This document shows positions 25,495-37,855 of a DNA stretch of 64,000 nt, piece by piece. The notes beneath the pieces were generated by a model. That model was not told where the DNA came from, searched no databases, and saw only the letters and a program-made list of their open reading frames with translations. Every line of letters starts with the position of its first letter. The stretch's first letter is position 1. The translations under genes and the position numbers were made by a program. The DNA is from Closterium sp. NIES-65 (lineage: Eukaryota; Streptophyta; Zygnematophyceae; Desmidiales; Closteriaceae): the NCBI GenBank assembly GCA_948144175.1, contig CANXME010002187.1:330553-394552 (forward strand). Reading direction: 5' to 3'.

Positions 25495-28400
25495 ATGGCT
25501 ACCTTTAGTATCCTCGCTTTTGACGCAGAGGGTCGGGCCATTGACTTTGACGTCTGGGTAGATGACCTGCAGCTTTTCCTACAATGCGATAGGGCAGACG
25601 GTCTCTCCCTCTCTAACCTCACCTCTGGTGCCTCTCCTGCCCCTGCTGCTGATGCTGACGCCACTGTTCGCTCACAGTGGGCCACACGCGATGCTGCTGC
25701 ACGTCTTACTATGTGTCGCCACCTACCTACCTATGAGCGTGCGCACTTTAGCCAGTACAAGAGTGCTCAGACCCTCTACGACGCTGTAGTTGCACGCTAC
25801 TCCTCCCCTGCCAGTGCTGCAATGAGCCGCCTCATGCTACCATACCTCTTCCCTGACCTTGCTGCCTTTCCCACAGTCGCTGACCTCATTACGCACCTCC
25901 GCACTAGTGACACTCGCTACCGCGCTGCGCTTCCTGCTGAGTTCTGCGCCAAGAACCCCCCCCCCCCCATGTACATCACTCTCTACTACATCGTCACCCG
26001 CCTCCCTGACTCCATTTGCGTAGTCAAGGACCACTTCCTCTCAGTTTGCCCCACCACTCTCACCGTTGACCTCCTCGAGAAGGCCCTCCTAGCAGCGGAG
26101 AAGAGCATAGTCGCTGTAGGAGCCTCTCGTCGTGACCCGCGCACCCCCATCTTTGAGGGGTGTTCCCCCTCCCCCCTTTTGCCCTCTGTTGCCTCTGCTG
26201 CTACGGCCGACCTCGTTGGGCTTGAGTCGGTCGATGCGGCGACTACCCCTAGCGGGAGACGCCGCCCTGGCAAGGGCAAGGGGGGCAGGGGCGCTGGAGG
26301 AGCTAGCGGGGGCGGTGGAGGCGGCGGTGGATGCGGCGGAGGGAGTGGGGGTGGCGGTGGGGGTGGTGGTGGGGGTGGAGGTGTCGGTGGCGGCAGTGGA
26401 GGCGGAGGCGGCGGCGGAGGCGGTGGGAGCGGAGGTGGCGGAGGTGGTGGCGGTGGAGGAGGCGGTGGCGGAGGAGGTGGAGCTGGTCGAGTTGGCGCTG
26501 CGCAGAGGGCCGGCTCCGCTGGTGGTCAGCGCCAGCAGCAGCAGCAGCGCACTCGTGACATCCCCACCTCTCAGCAGCTCCGTGAGTGGTACGCTGCACG
26601 CCAGTGGGGTGGGGGTACTGGTCCGTGCACCTACGTCCTACGCACCAGCGACCGCGCGGGTGAGCAGTGTGGGGGTGCGCACTCCACCCAGCGCTGCTTT
26701 GGCCGCCTGACGGACGCTTGGCGTCACGAGTTCCCTAAGGCCACGAAGATCCCCCGCTGGGGTGAGCTGTCTAGGGCGGGAGTAGCTATCTTTGACCTTG
26801 ACTTTGATGCTATTCTTGCTGCCATGTATGCTGTGACTATTAGTGATGGGGGTGACTGTTACCGGTGTTCCCGCCCGACCCGGGCATTGAGACTGCTGCT
26901 CTAGGTACTGGTGAGGCTGCTGCTCTAGGTGCTAGTGCGTCTGCTTCCTCAGGTGCTAGTGAGTTTGCGCTCTCAGGTACCGAGTCGGCTTCGGCCTCCC
27001 TCACCTTCACCCTTGATTCGGGGGCTTCTCGCTCCTTCTTTCGAGACCGCACCACACTCACGCCGCTTGGTCGGCCAGTTGCAGTCTCTCTGGCAGACCC
27101 CTCTGGGGGTCCTGTCCTTGCTCACTTCTCCACTGTCCTCCCGTGTCCGACGGCTCCTTCTGGCACCCTGTCTGGTCTTTACCTCCCCTCGTTCTCTACG
27201 AACTTGGTGAGTGGTGCTGACCTACAGGATGGGGGAGTTCACCAGTTCACTCCTACGAGCCAGCGGGTGACCTACTGCACGGACGCTTGGACGGGCTGAC
27301 ACTTGGCCACGTTTACTCGTCGGCCAGGGTCGAGCGTGTACACACTGACCACTACGTCTCCTCCTGTCCCTGCGTCTCGTCAGGTAGCTGCGTCGGGACA
27401 GGTGTTTGCTGCAGTGTCCAGGTCTGGTCCTGAGTCTGCCCCCTGCTTGTGTCGCCTCCTGTCTCACGAGACTCTCCTCTGGCACCACTGCCTTGGTCAC
27501 CCCTCCCTGCTTTGTCTCCCAGGCATGGCATCCCGTGTCCTTGTCTTTGGTCTTCCCCGGTCCCTCCCTCCCCTTCCTCCGGGGCCTGGCCCTACGTGCG
27601 TCCCCTGTGTCGAGGGACGGCAGCGGGCTGCCCTTAACTCCTCCCAGTTTCCTCCGACAGAGGCCCCGCTGCACACGCTTCACATGGACGTGTGGGGCCC
27701 GGCCCGCGTCGGTGGACAGGGTCACGAGCGCTACTTCTTGCTGGTGGTTGACGACTACTCGCGTTACACCACAGTCTTCCCCTTGCGCAGTAAGGGTGAT
27801 ATCACTGAGGTGTTGATCGACTCGATCCGCGCAGCTCGTCTCCGGCTCAGGCAGAGCTTCGGCTCGGACTTTCCTGTTCTGCGTCTGCACTCTGACAGAG
27901 GCGGTGAGTACTTCTCTTGCCTTCTGCGAGCCTACTGTCGTGCACGAGGCATCCGCCAGACCTTGACGCTTCCTGACTCTCCACAGCAAAATGGGATTGC
28001 TGAGCGCGGCATTGGCATGGTCATGGACGTCGCCCGTACGTCCATGATGCATGCGGCTGCCCCCCATTTTCTGTGGCCGTTTGCGGTTCGGTACGCGGCG
28101 CATCAGATCAACCTCCACCCCAGGGTCTCCATGCCGGAGACCTCCCCAGCCTTGCTGTGGACGGGGAAGGTTGGCGATGCGTCTGCATTCCGTGTCTGGG
28201 GATCTCCGGCGTTTGTCCGCGACTTGTCTGCGAACAAGCTGTCCCCTCATGCGGCTCCTTGCGTCTTCCTTGGCTTCCCCCCTAACGCGCCTCGGTGGCA
28301 GTTCTACCACCCCACCTCTCGCTGTGTTCAATCCTCCTAGGACGTCACGTTTGACGAGTCGGTCCCCTACTACCGCCTCTTCCCCTACCGCACTCCGTCC

Positions 28401-31400
28401 CTCCCCCCGCCACCGCTCTTCCTCGTACCAGGTTCCCCCCCGGTAGACCCCCTTCCTCCTCAGGGTCCAGCCCCTTCAGATGTGTCCCAGGTAGACGGAG
28501 TCGAGCTTGTCGAGGTTACTGGTGACTCTGGTGCTGCTGAGAGTGCTGAGCCTGGGGGTGCTGACTTTGGGGGTGCTGAGCATGTGGGTGCTACGCGTGG
28601 GGGTGCTGAGACTGGGGGTGCTGAGACTGGGGGTGCTGAGACTGGGGGTGCTAAGACTGGGGGTGCTGAGTCTGGGGGTGCTGAGCCTGGGGGTGCTACG
28701 CCTTGGGGTGCTGAGCCTGGGGGTGCTACGTCTGGAGGTGCTGAGCCTGGGGGTGTGGAGCCTGAGGGGGCTGAGCCTGCTCGTGTGGCGTCTGGCAGTG
28801 CTGGGCCTGGAGGTTCTCCGGGTGCTTCGTCTTGGCGGGCGCCACTCTCTCCACAGGAGCTGCGCGAGTGGTTTGCCCGGCGCTAGAGGCGTGCCGCTTA
28901 AGCTGGATGGTCTTCGGCTGCTGAGGGTGCTGGTGCCGCGGGTCCCGGAGGTGTTCGTACTGGAGGTACTGGAGCTGCTGGGCCGGCGGGTGCGACTACA
29001 GCTGGAGCTGCTGAGGGTGTTGGTGCTGAGGCTACTATTGTCGGTCCTGGAGGCGGTGCTACTGTAGGTGCTACTGGTGCTGCAGGAGGTACTAGAGCTG
29101 GTGGTCCTGCTGGCGCTGGTGCTGCCGCTGGAAGTGCTAGTGCTGTCCCTGCTGTGTCTGGAGTCGCTGAGCGGCCTCAACCGTACTTGGTTCCGCTCCT
29201 TCAGTAGGTTCTTGGTCTCACACCTTCTACTGGTCCTCCTCCTCCCTTAGAGTGTCCACAACCTGTCCCCTCACAGTTAAAGTTACCGCCGGCCTCCCCA
29301 CTGCCTGCTCCCTCTCCCTACACTGGACCTACTTGAGGTCTTGCTGAGCGTCGTGAGCCTGCGTCTCGCCCTACGTCGTCTGTACGTCCTGCTCGCACTA
29401 GTGGTTGTAGTTTGCGTCAGCATCCTCTTGTTGTCCCTAGCATGCACCGGATGTCTCTACGTCCGTCCACTGCTTCTCTGCGTGCCCCTTTGCCTTCTCC
29501 TCCTGAGTCCTCTCTTCCTGCTCTTGCCGACCCGGAGTCGGACTCTCTTCGTGCTGCCAGTCCTACTGTCACGCGTCTCCTTGCTACTGTCGTCACTGAC
29601 CCTTCTTTTGAGTCCACTACTGCGTCTGCCCTCGTTGCTGAGCTCGTCGACTTTGCTGCTCGCTGTCGTCTAGACTACGCTGCTAGTCTTGTTGCTGAGT
29701 CTGAGTCTGTCTGTCCTCCGTTTGTCGGGGGTGAGTGTGCCCTTTGCACGGACGTCCTTGAGGACAGGCAAGAAGAGTTCTAGTGTCTGGCTGCTGCTTC
29801 ACCTCATCTCGTGTCCGTACTACTTAACCCTGAGGGAGACCCGGATGCACTTGACATCCCGACTCCGCGCTCTTACGCCGAGGCGATAGAGGGTCCCTAC
29901 TCCTCTTAGTGGCAGGCAGCTATGGACACAGAGATGGCTTCCTGGAAGTCCACAAGCACCTACGTTGACGAGGTTCCCCCGTCTAGGGCGAACATCGTCA
30001 GTGGCATGTGGATTTTCAGGGTGAAGCGGCCGCCGTGTTCTCCGCCTGTCTTCAAGGCGCGGTACGTGGCTCGTGGCTTCAATCAGCGGCAGAGAGTTGA
30101 CTACTTTCAGACCTTCTCTCCCACCCCGAAGATGACCACTCTTTGGGTGCTGCTGCACATAGCCGCTCAGCGCGACTACGAGCTTCACTCTCTTGACTTC
30201 AACACTGCTTTCTTGCAGGGTAGCGTGCACGAGGAGATCTGGCTGCGCCGCCCACTTGGCTTTACTGGGACTTTTCCTCTTGGCACCCAGTGGAGCCTCC
30301 GGCGGACAGTCTACGGTCTCCGCCAGGCAACGCGTGAGTGGCACGACACACTGAGGACTACGCTTGCGGCTCTTGGGTTTGCTCCCTCTACTGCCGACCC
30401 GTCGCTGTTTCTGCGCACCGACACTTCTTTGCCGCCGTTCGACATCCTCGTGTACGTTGACGACTTGGTCTTTGCCACAGCTGACACTGCTGGTCTCGCC
30501 CACGTGAAGTCGGAGCTGCAGAAGAGACACACGTGCACAGACCTGGGTGAACTCCGCAGCTACCTTGGCTTGCAGATCACCCGGGACAGAGCACGCCGCA
30601 CCAAAACCCTGACTCAGTCACACATGGTGCAGCAGGTCCTTCAGCGCTTCAGCTTCACGTACTCGTCGCCTCAGGCCACTCCTCTGTGTACTCGCCATTC
30701 GCTCTCAGCTCTGCCTTCGGATGAGTCTGTAGATTCGAGTAGCTCGTACCCAGAGCTTGTTGGCTGCCTCATGTACCTGATGACCTACACTCGACCTGAC
30801 CTTGCATACCCTCTTAGCATTCTCGCACGCTATGTTGCTCCTGGGAGACACAGATCGGAGCACATGGCTGCAGCGAAGAGGGTGTTGTGCTACTTGTGCA
30901 GTACGTCGGGCATGGGGCTTGTGCTTGGAGGGCAGAGTCCAGTGGTCCTCACTGGGCACGCAGACGCTTCTTGGGCTGACGACCAGGCTACGCAGCGGTC
31001 GTCACAGGGTTACACCTTCAGCCTTGGTTCCGGCTCTATTTCGTGGCGGGCTACCCGCTCGTCTTCTGTTCTTGGCTCCAGTTGTGAGGCTGAGATCTAC
31101 GCAGGGGCCATGGCTCCAGAGGAGCTGCGCTGGCTCACCTACCTGCTGAGTGACCTAGGAGAGCCGCCTCGTTCTCCTCCAGTGCTGTACGTAGACAACA
31201 AGGCCATGCTGGCTTTGTGTTGGGAGCAGAGAGTGGAGCACAGAACGAAGCACATTGCTCTTCGCTACTTTCTTGCTCGTGAGCTGCAGCAGCGTGGTCA
31301 GCTGCGCCTTGCGTACGTCGCCTCTGAGGCCAACACTGCTGATATCTTCACCAAGGCGCTTGCGCCTTGTGATCATCACCGCTTTTGTACTGAGCTGGGT

Positions 31401-31436
31401 CTTGTGCCTGCCTTGCCTCACTTGCTCACCTCTTGA
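25495..31436 (+). pseudogene. Gag-pol polyprotein of Copia III, interrupted
   Basis: Gag starts at ATG 25495. It has a capsid-like region (DDLQLFLQCDRADG), a poly-Gly tract and an unusual knuckle C-x13-C-x3-H-x4-C (CTYVLRT...EQCGGAHSTQRC). A 1-base loss near 26865-26890 shifts frame. Then come protease LDSGASRSFF, GAG-pre-integrase LGHPSLLCL, integrase D-D-E (MDVWGP, LHSDRGGEYF, QQNGIAERG), a Gly/Ala-rich linker, RT (intact 29922 onward, YVDDLVFATAD) and RNase H (TGHADASWADD, SSCEAEIYA), ending with TGA. In-frame stops lie at 27297, 28338, 28884, 28899, 29205, 29334, 29781 and 29907. Most are TAG where Gln is expected or TGA where Arg is expected. Confidence 0.9.
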
Positions 31437-31649
31437 CCTTGCTTGTAATGTTACATATATATATACACCTACTCTTGCTTGTCTAGCCTTTTATATATAT
31501 ATGTATCCTGCATGTGAACTGGCCTTGTGGCCTTGACCTTGTGCTTGGAATGTGTGGTGACTTTGTGATCCAACTTGAGCTTGCTTTCCTTTGCTTTGCT
31601 TGACTGGTCTTGTGACCCCTTGTACTCCCCCACTTTGCCTATGGGGGTG

Positions 31650-31780
31650 TGTCAGAACATTATAGCTTATGGTTTTGTGTAGGGTGTAGTGGGGTAGCCC
31701 ATATGGGGTACAACCCAATTAGGGTTAGTACTTGTACCCAACTCTTTCATAGTGCATTCATTCTCGTTCTAGTTTTCTCA
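31650..31780 (+). repeat. 3' LTR of Copia III
   Basis: The LTR is 131 bp with the same ends as the 5' LTR. It is preceded by ctatgggggtg and followed by the AAGGT target duplication. Confidence 0.95.
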
Positions 31781-31785
31781 AAGGT

Positions 31786-32710
31786 TGGTAGTTCACCTAT
31801 GGCAGTGATTGGTTTTCAAACTCTCTTCGACAACACTTTGTTTTATGTCGACGATGGGACGGTCGACGACAAAAATGCTGTCGCAGGCTCTGCTGGACGG
31901 GATCCAGTCGACGACGCCGACGTGCATTGCTAATGCACATTAGTGGTTGACTAAACCCTTCGATGGGCACTGCTCGGCGTGTTGTGCTCGACGAATTGGT
32001 CTCGGCGAATGCTGTTCGACCAAGCAGCGCCGAGCTGGTCGGTGAAAGTAACGCTTGACCCCTCGTCTTCGTACTCGGTTGAGTCGGTCCCTGCAGCGTG
32101 CTAGAAAGGCTGGCCTCGGTGGTACAAGAATGCATTCTCATTAAGTTTATATTCACTTGCTCTACGGCGCACGGATAGCGAGCGAAACCGTCAACAGGTG
32201 TTCTACCTGGCACGTGCGCATGAATAAGATTAAAGTTGATGATTACGTATTAGTGAGAATTGTAGGGAATGCCCCCTTTTTTTGTGCCTCCTATTCCTTA
32301 TCAAGTTTGCCCATTGCAGTTTATGTATTTATTTGTTTAGGTATACGCTTTTATTTCAGTGTCAGCTGTGCTCTGTATAGAGCTAGTCTGTGGCGCGTTC
32401 TGCCGCGCTTTTCTTTGCACCACTTTCCGTCGGGTCGAGACGGAATCCGTCGACGGAGGCGGATTTACTTGACGGACAGGGGGGTTGGTGCAGGCGGGGC
32501 TGGTGCAGACCGGGGGGAGCGCGTGGGGTCAACGCCAGCTCGAGCGAGGACCACCTCGCGTCACTCCGAGCTGGCGTGGCTCGTTTCGGGCGGGCGGGTT
32601 GGCTGGCTCCCGCCCCTCGCGTGCCTCGCCACGCGACAGAGGGAAAACGAAAATCCCTCCGAGGAAAACCCGCAGGGGCGAAAGGGGGTCCGCGGAGGGA
32701 TTCGGGCGAG
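31786..32710. other. Spacer, no gene supported
   Basis: The first part continues the TCGAC-rich sequence interrupted by Copia III. A 317-codon frame begins at 32157, but it crosses the left border of the inverted-repeat element at 32711 and shows no domain, so I do not call it. ACGCCAGCTCG/CGAGCTGGCGT near 32529-32575 is a short inverted repeat. Confidence 0.5.
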
Positions 32711-33380
32711 GGCCCTGTTTGATAGGCAGCCACCTCATTGCAGCGCTAGTGTTAGGCTAGCGTTTGGAGGAGGCTTCCGAGATTTTTTTCAAGGGCTTAC
32801 CCCCTCCCCCCGAGATCGGAAGCTGCCCATCTCGAGATCGGAAGGAGGGGGTCGTTTCGGCGATGTTGCAACCCCTCCTTCCACCAGCGTTAAGTTGGGC
32901 AGGCTCCAAACTATTACACCGCTCCCCACGGGAACCTGGGTAAATCAAGGGAGAAAAAAAAACCTGCACATCTCTCACGCGTCAAGAGTTGCAAAGGCAA
33001 GTGAGTTCCAACCAGTCCAACCTCTTGTTACTCACTCTAGGGTTTCCTTACTCACTCTCGTTACTTTCGTCGGGTATGGGGTGGGTATCCCCTCTCGTAT
33101 GGAACCCTAGCCTATCCCTTGGCCAACCTCCATTTTGGGGGTGCGAGGGCTGGGCTGGAGCTAGGCTAACTTCTGTGCGTGTGAGAAGGGTCTTCGTGCT
33201 TTAGGGGGGGATGATCTTGAAGGGCTAAAGTAGCGTTCGAAAGGCTAACACTAACACTCCAGAGTCCAGAGCGTTAAAGCCCCTTTACACTAAATTACGG
33301 GCTGACCGCAGAAAAAAACCCTACGTCAAAACAGCCGCGATGATTCTGCGAGCGTTAGCGTTAGCCTATCGAACAGGGCC
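32711..33380. mobile_element. 670-bp TIR element (GGCCCTGTTTGATAGGC ends), GAG target duplication
   Basis: The left end GGCCCTGTTTGATAGGC and the right end GCCTATCGAACAGGGCC are inverted repeats with one mismatch. TAGCGTTAG-type words continue the symmetry inward. GAG precedes the left end and follows the right end, a possible 3-bp target duplication. The GGCCCTGTTTG start resembles plant MITEs of the Harbinger group. There is no transposase frame. Confidence 0.6.
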
Positions 33381-33999
33381 GAGGTCTTCCCTGGACTGGA
33401 GAATGGAGACTTGGGGGGATCGAGCATTCCTCCAAACCCCGTACGCTTCCTTTGCCCAGACACCCTATATGGTTTTTTATTCGACTTTACGGGCACCCTG
33501 ACATTACAAGTCTAACAATAAATACGGTAATCAGAAAGCCAGACTCGCGATACTCACACTTACAGTAGGATTGAGTGGGAAATCACTTCTGATATGTTTG
33601 TACTTCCGAAAATCACGCGAAAAGAGTGCGTCTTTATAATCCCAAGAACTCGAATCTTGATGCTAACCACCTTCGAAATCAAATTTGATGAGGAAGGTTA
33701 CCCAGGGGCGTGAAGAAGTATCGTAGTACATGTCATACTGTTTTTCCAACGCTAGGTGCTAAGACAAGTCAGCCGCGCACGGGGACGAGGGCAGGTGAAG
33801 CAAGATGAGCATTCAGTGACGCACATGATGATCCAATGAATATATATCACACAGCTTGCAGATCGGGAGAAAGAAAACGTGTGGGTGGTTGGAGGTACGC
33901 GCACAAGGAAATGCGCAGAGCAAACTCTGCAGATCCGTAGTGTATTATGCACGGATGGCATCACAAAAAATATTAAAAAATCAATTAGAGTACATATCA
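33381..33999. other. Spacer upstream of C2
   Basis: I see no gene, tandem repeat or known element here. Upstream sequence shared with the other AP2 genes begins near 34000. Confidence 0.5.
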
Positions 34000-34262
34000 A
34001 AACTCTGAACCGTGCCTGGGACAGGAAGGCAAAGAGCTGTACAGTTTTGAACCGGTGGGAAAGTCTAGACGGTGCACATCTGAAACCCTGATGCGTGCCC
34101 GTGACGAGGAAGATAAGAACAGGATTCAACTGACGGGATTGGCTGACCACTTGCGCTTGTCCACTGTCCGCACAAATTGTTCCACCACCCCTCCCCCACC
34201 AGTGTAAACCAGAAGCACAAAACCAGCCCATTTGGGGTTGAGCAACAGAAGCTGAAATTGTG
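34000..34262 (+). promoter_or_regulatory. Shared upstream module of AP2 genes, C2 copy
   Basis: Unit 1 (about 34000-34062) has AAACTCTGAACCGTGCC and AACCGGTGGGAAAG. Unit 2 (about 34078-34140) has TCTGAAACCCTGATGCGTGC and ACGGGATTGGCTGA. The gene-proximal block near 34203-34255 has AACCAGAAGCACA and GAGCAACAGAAG. Order and spacing match those upstream of B and E. Confidence 0.5.
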
Positions 34263-34683
34263 TAGTGGCAATCCATTCAATCTTTCTAGTTTGTTCAGCA
34301 GCCAGTTGCACCAAGGTCCGAGTTCTGTTAGTATTACTACTACTAGTAGGCGACTCATAGTTATTACGGTATCCCGCTCGAGCCACAGGGCACACCGTGA
34401 GTGTGAGTGCTCCCCGTGGTGGCAACAGTTGGGCGAAATACTGGGGATTTAACCAATTCATCTCCTTCAGTTTTGGCCATGAAATTAGACCAGCAGCGTG
34501 ATAAATCCAGTCTCTCTCTTCTTGGAATTTATGGGGGTAGACCTTCAGTTCTGACTCACTAGTAGTACTAGTACTAGTAGGAGCCGCATCAGACCTCCGT
34601 TTTCCGGGAGAGCTTCTGAAAATAGGTGATAACCCGCCGGGACACCTAGTAGATGCAACAGAAGCAGCAACTGCACTGCTGGC

Positions 34684-37600
34684 ATGCAACCGGAGAAGAT
34701 GTCACAGCATCAGATGTCACAGCAACAGATGTCACAGCAGCAGATGTCACAGCAGGAGATGTCACAGCAGGAGATGTCACAGCAGCAGATGTCACAGCGA
34801 CAGATGTCACAGCAGCACTGGTCACAGCAGCAGATGTCACTGCAGCAGATGTCACAGCATCAGATCTCACAGCAGCAGATCTCACAGCAACAGATATCAC
34901 AGCATCAGATGTCACAGCAGCAGATGTCACAGCAGGAGATGTCACAGCAGCAGATGTCACAGCAGCAGATGTCACAGCAACAGATGTCACAGCAGCACTG
35001 GTCACAGCAGCAGATGTCACAGCAGCAAATGTCACAGCATCAGATCTCACAGCAGCAGATCTCACAGCAACAGATGTCACAGCATCAGATGTCACACCAG
35101 CAGACGGCACAGTAGTAGACGGCACAGCAGCAGACGTCACTACAGCCACAACCACAGCCACAGCTACAGTCACAGCCAGAGCTACAGGTTCAGCCAGAGC
35201 AGCTACCACCACACCGGATCCAGCAGCTCTCCTCTCAGCTACAGCCGCTGCTTCGGCCGCATTTGCCGCAAGCACTAGAACAGGATGAGGCTGCCACTGG
35301 TGCAGGGCCATCAGGGCCATTGGGGTCATTAGAGCCATTAACGCGTGGAACCAGGCGCACCAGATTGCCACAGAGCCGCAACTACAACCAGCCAGGGCGG
35401 TACCAGGGAGTTCGGAAGCGGGGGGAGTTACGTTACATTGCAGAGATCAAAGATACCAATAGCGGGGTCCGCCAGTGGTTGGGTACGTTCCGTTCTGCTG
35501 AGGACGCTGCTAGGGCGTTTGATGAAGCTGCTCTGAAAATCCGAGGAGCAAAGGCGAAGCTTAACTTCCCAGGACGGTATCTTCAGAAAGGGGGAGGGGC
35601 AGTAGCACTGGGCTCGGATCATGCTGCCTCATTGGGTGCAGCAACTAGGATGGAAGCAGCAGGAAGGATTGCAGGGCAGGATGATGGAGAGACTGGCATG
35701 TTAGTGCAATCACATGGGGTAGTAACGCAGGTTACGGAGGGCAGTAGTGCTAGGAGCTGTGGAGGGAAAGGGAAGGAGGTAGGATATGGTGAAGAATCTG
35801 CAGCAGGGGGATTGGTGGGAGTAGGTGTGGGTCAGACGAGGCAGAGAGAGGGAAGACATGGGGAAGTAACAGCGGCCTTTGCGGTGCCTCACAGGCCGTT
35901 TGGAGAGGGATCAAGTAGAGAAGTAGCAGCGAGCTTTGCGGCACCTCGGAGGCCGTTTGGAGAGGGATCAAGTAGGGCTGTGACATAATCAATAGACGAT
36001 GCACGTGCAGGATCAGGGGCCATGGGGAGGGATTCATCTGCACTGGTTGGAGGGGAATGCGGAGGAGGAGAAAGAGGAAGAGGAAGAGGAAGAGGAAGAG
36101 GAAGAGGAAGAGGAAGGGGAAGAGGAAGAGGACGTGGGAGGGGAGGAGTAAGTGGAAGAACAGGAGAGGGGGGGAGAGGAGGAGGAGAAGGAGGAGGAGG
36201 AGGAGGAGGAGGAGGAGGAGGAGGAGGAGGAGGAGGAGAAGGAGGAGGAGGAGGAGGAGGAGGAGGAGGAGGAGGAGGAGGAGGAGGAGGAGGAGAAGGA
36301 GGAGGAGGAGGAGGAGGAGGAGGAGGAGGAGGAGGAGGAGGAGGAGGAGGAGGAGGAGGAGGAGGAGGAGGAGGAGGAGGCGGAGGCGGAGGCGGAGGAG
36401 GAGGAGAAGCATTACTAGCAGCAGAAACGTCAGCAGGCAGTGATAGTGGGAGCAAAGCAGGAGTATACATTCCCGAAAGAAGCTCCACTGTAAGCGGTAG
36501 TGACTCAAGCTTAGCCGCCCCTTCCTCCTCCTCCGCCCCTTCCACCTCTGCCAATTCCGCCTCTGTCTCTGCCCTCCCATCCACCTTTGTTGATATCTCA
36601 GTCCCTGAAGTTGCACACACCAGTGGCGTTCATATCCATGCCACTCTCCCCACTCACACCTCAAAATGCAACCCAGTGTTTATTGGTCCCACCCTGAATT
36701 GCCACTCAGCCCTACTGGCGGAGATGCCTAGTGCGATGATAACTGGACTGGGGATTTTGGGATTGGACCCACTGGGAGCAGATCTGGCCAGGTTTGAGGA
36801 GATGAATTTTGAGATGGAATTTGAGGGTTTGGCAGATGGTGAGGGGGAGTGGAGCTCTTTACTTGCAGAGCAGTTTGCACAGCAGTTGGGGGAAATTGAC
36901 GAAACCGATGGGGCTGGGGGGAGTGGGGTTGGTGCTGCAAAAAGCAAGGAGTGGGTGGAAGGCAAGGAGGGAGTGGAAGGCAAGGAGGGAGTGGAAGAAT
37001 GGGAGATGCTTTGAGATGAAGAAAGCAGTGGAAGCAGAGAGACTTCAGATGGGGAACGGGCAATGGAGGAAGGCGGAGCAATCGAGGAGGAAGAGGGTGC
37101 GATGGAGACATGGACGGGAATAGACGAGCGTTTAACGTTGGAAATGGGGCCGCCTGATCGATACTTCCAGCTGCCCAGCGACAAGGATGTTCCTCACGAT
37201 CTGCCCAGACTGCCCAGACTGCCCAGACTGCACCATCTGATCCATCATCCTCCCAATGGCACCAGCCAGGTCAACGGGGAGAATGGGGCGAGCAGGGTCA
37301 AGCGGTCTGAGGGGCAGGTGTGGCGGTGGGTGTGGCAGCAGCAGGACCATCCGGCCATCTAGGCGTGGAGCAGATGCGTACTCCAGTAGAAACCTCAGCA
37401 CTGGCAGCGGGGCTGCACGCAGTGACAGGGGAGGATGCATTGGCAAGGCAGCAAGCATTGGCTAAGCCGCAATCAGCAGGGCTGCCAGTCCCAAGCGAGC
37501 CACGAGCCGCTTCATGGGGTTTCAGTGTAGAAGTGTCCGAGGGATTAATGGCGCCTGGTGGGGATAGTTTTCTGCAAGAAGCGAAGGAGGAGGTGGAGGT

Positions 37601-37823
37601 ACCCTGCATGACAGGTTCAGCTTCAAGCTTGCCTTCAAGTTGGCATGCTGAAACGATGCAGTATGCGCATGCCATGATGCCTCCTTTTGGGCCGTTTCAA
37701 GGGCATGATCCCAGCGCGCAGATCATCAGCGCGTGGCATAATCCCAGCGCGCAGTGTGCTTTTACCATGACCCGCACATCATCAGTTGTTGTGATTCCGG
37801 ACGTACGTCAACATCACAAGAGC

Positions 37824-37855
<32 letters not shown>

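Larger units (their letters stand above)
24328..31780 (+). mobile_element. Copia element III: complete with LTRs and target duplication
   Basis: The 7453-bp element has direct 131-bp LTRs (24328-24458 and 31650-31780), both TGTCAGAACA...TTTTCTCA, with three mismatches between them. A 5-bp target duplication AAGGT lies at 24323-24327 and 31781-31785. A primer-binding site follows the 5' LTR, and a G-rich polypurine-like stretch precedes the 3' LTR. The domain order gag, protease, integrase, RT, RNase H is that of Ty1/Copia. Gag-pol has one frameshift and many stops, so the element is non-autonomous now, but its ends are intact. Confidence 0.95.

Noticed and set aside
32157-33110. A 317-codon ORF between Copia III and gene C2
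   Set aside because: It runs across the left end of the TIR element at 32711, has no domain, and the opposite strand is also open.
34684-35118. A CRISPR-like array suggested by regular ATGTCACAGCAGCAG units
   Set aside because: The units are short in-frame codons for MSQQQ repeats with no spacers, in a eukaryotic gene.
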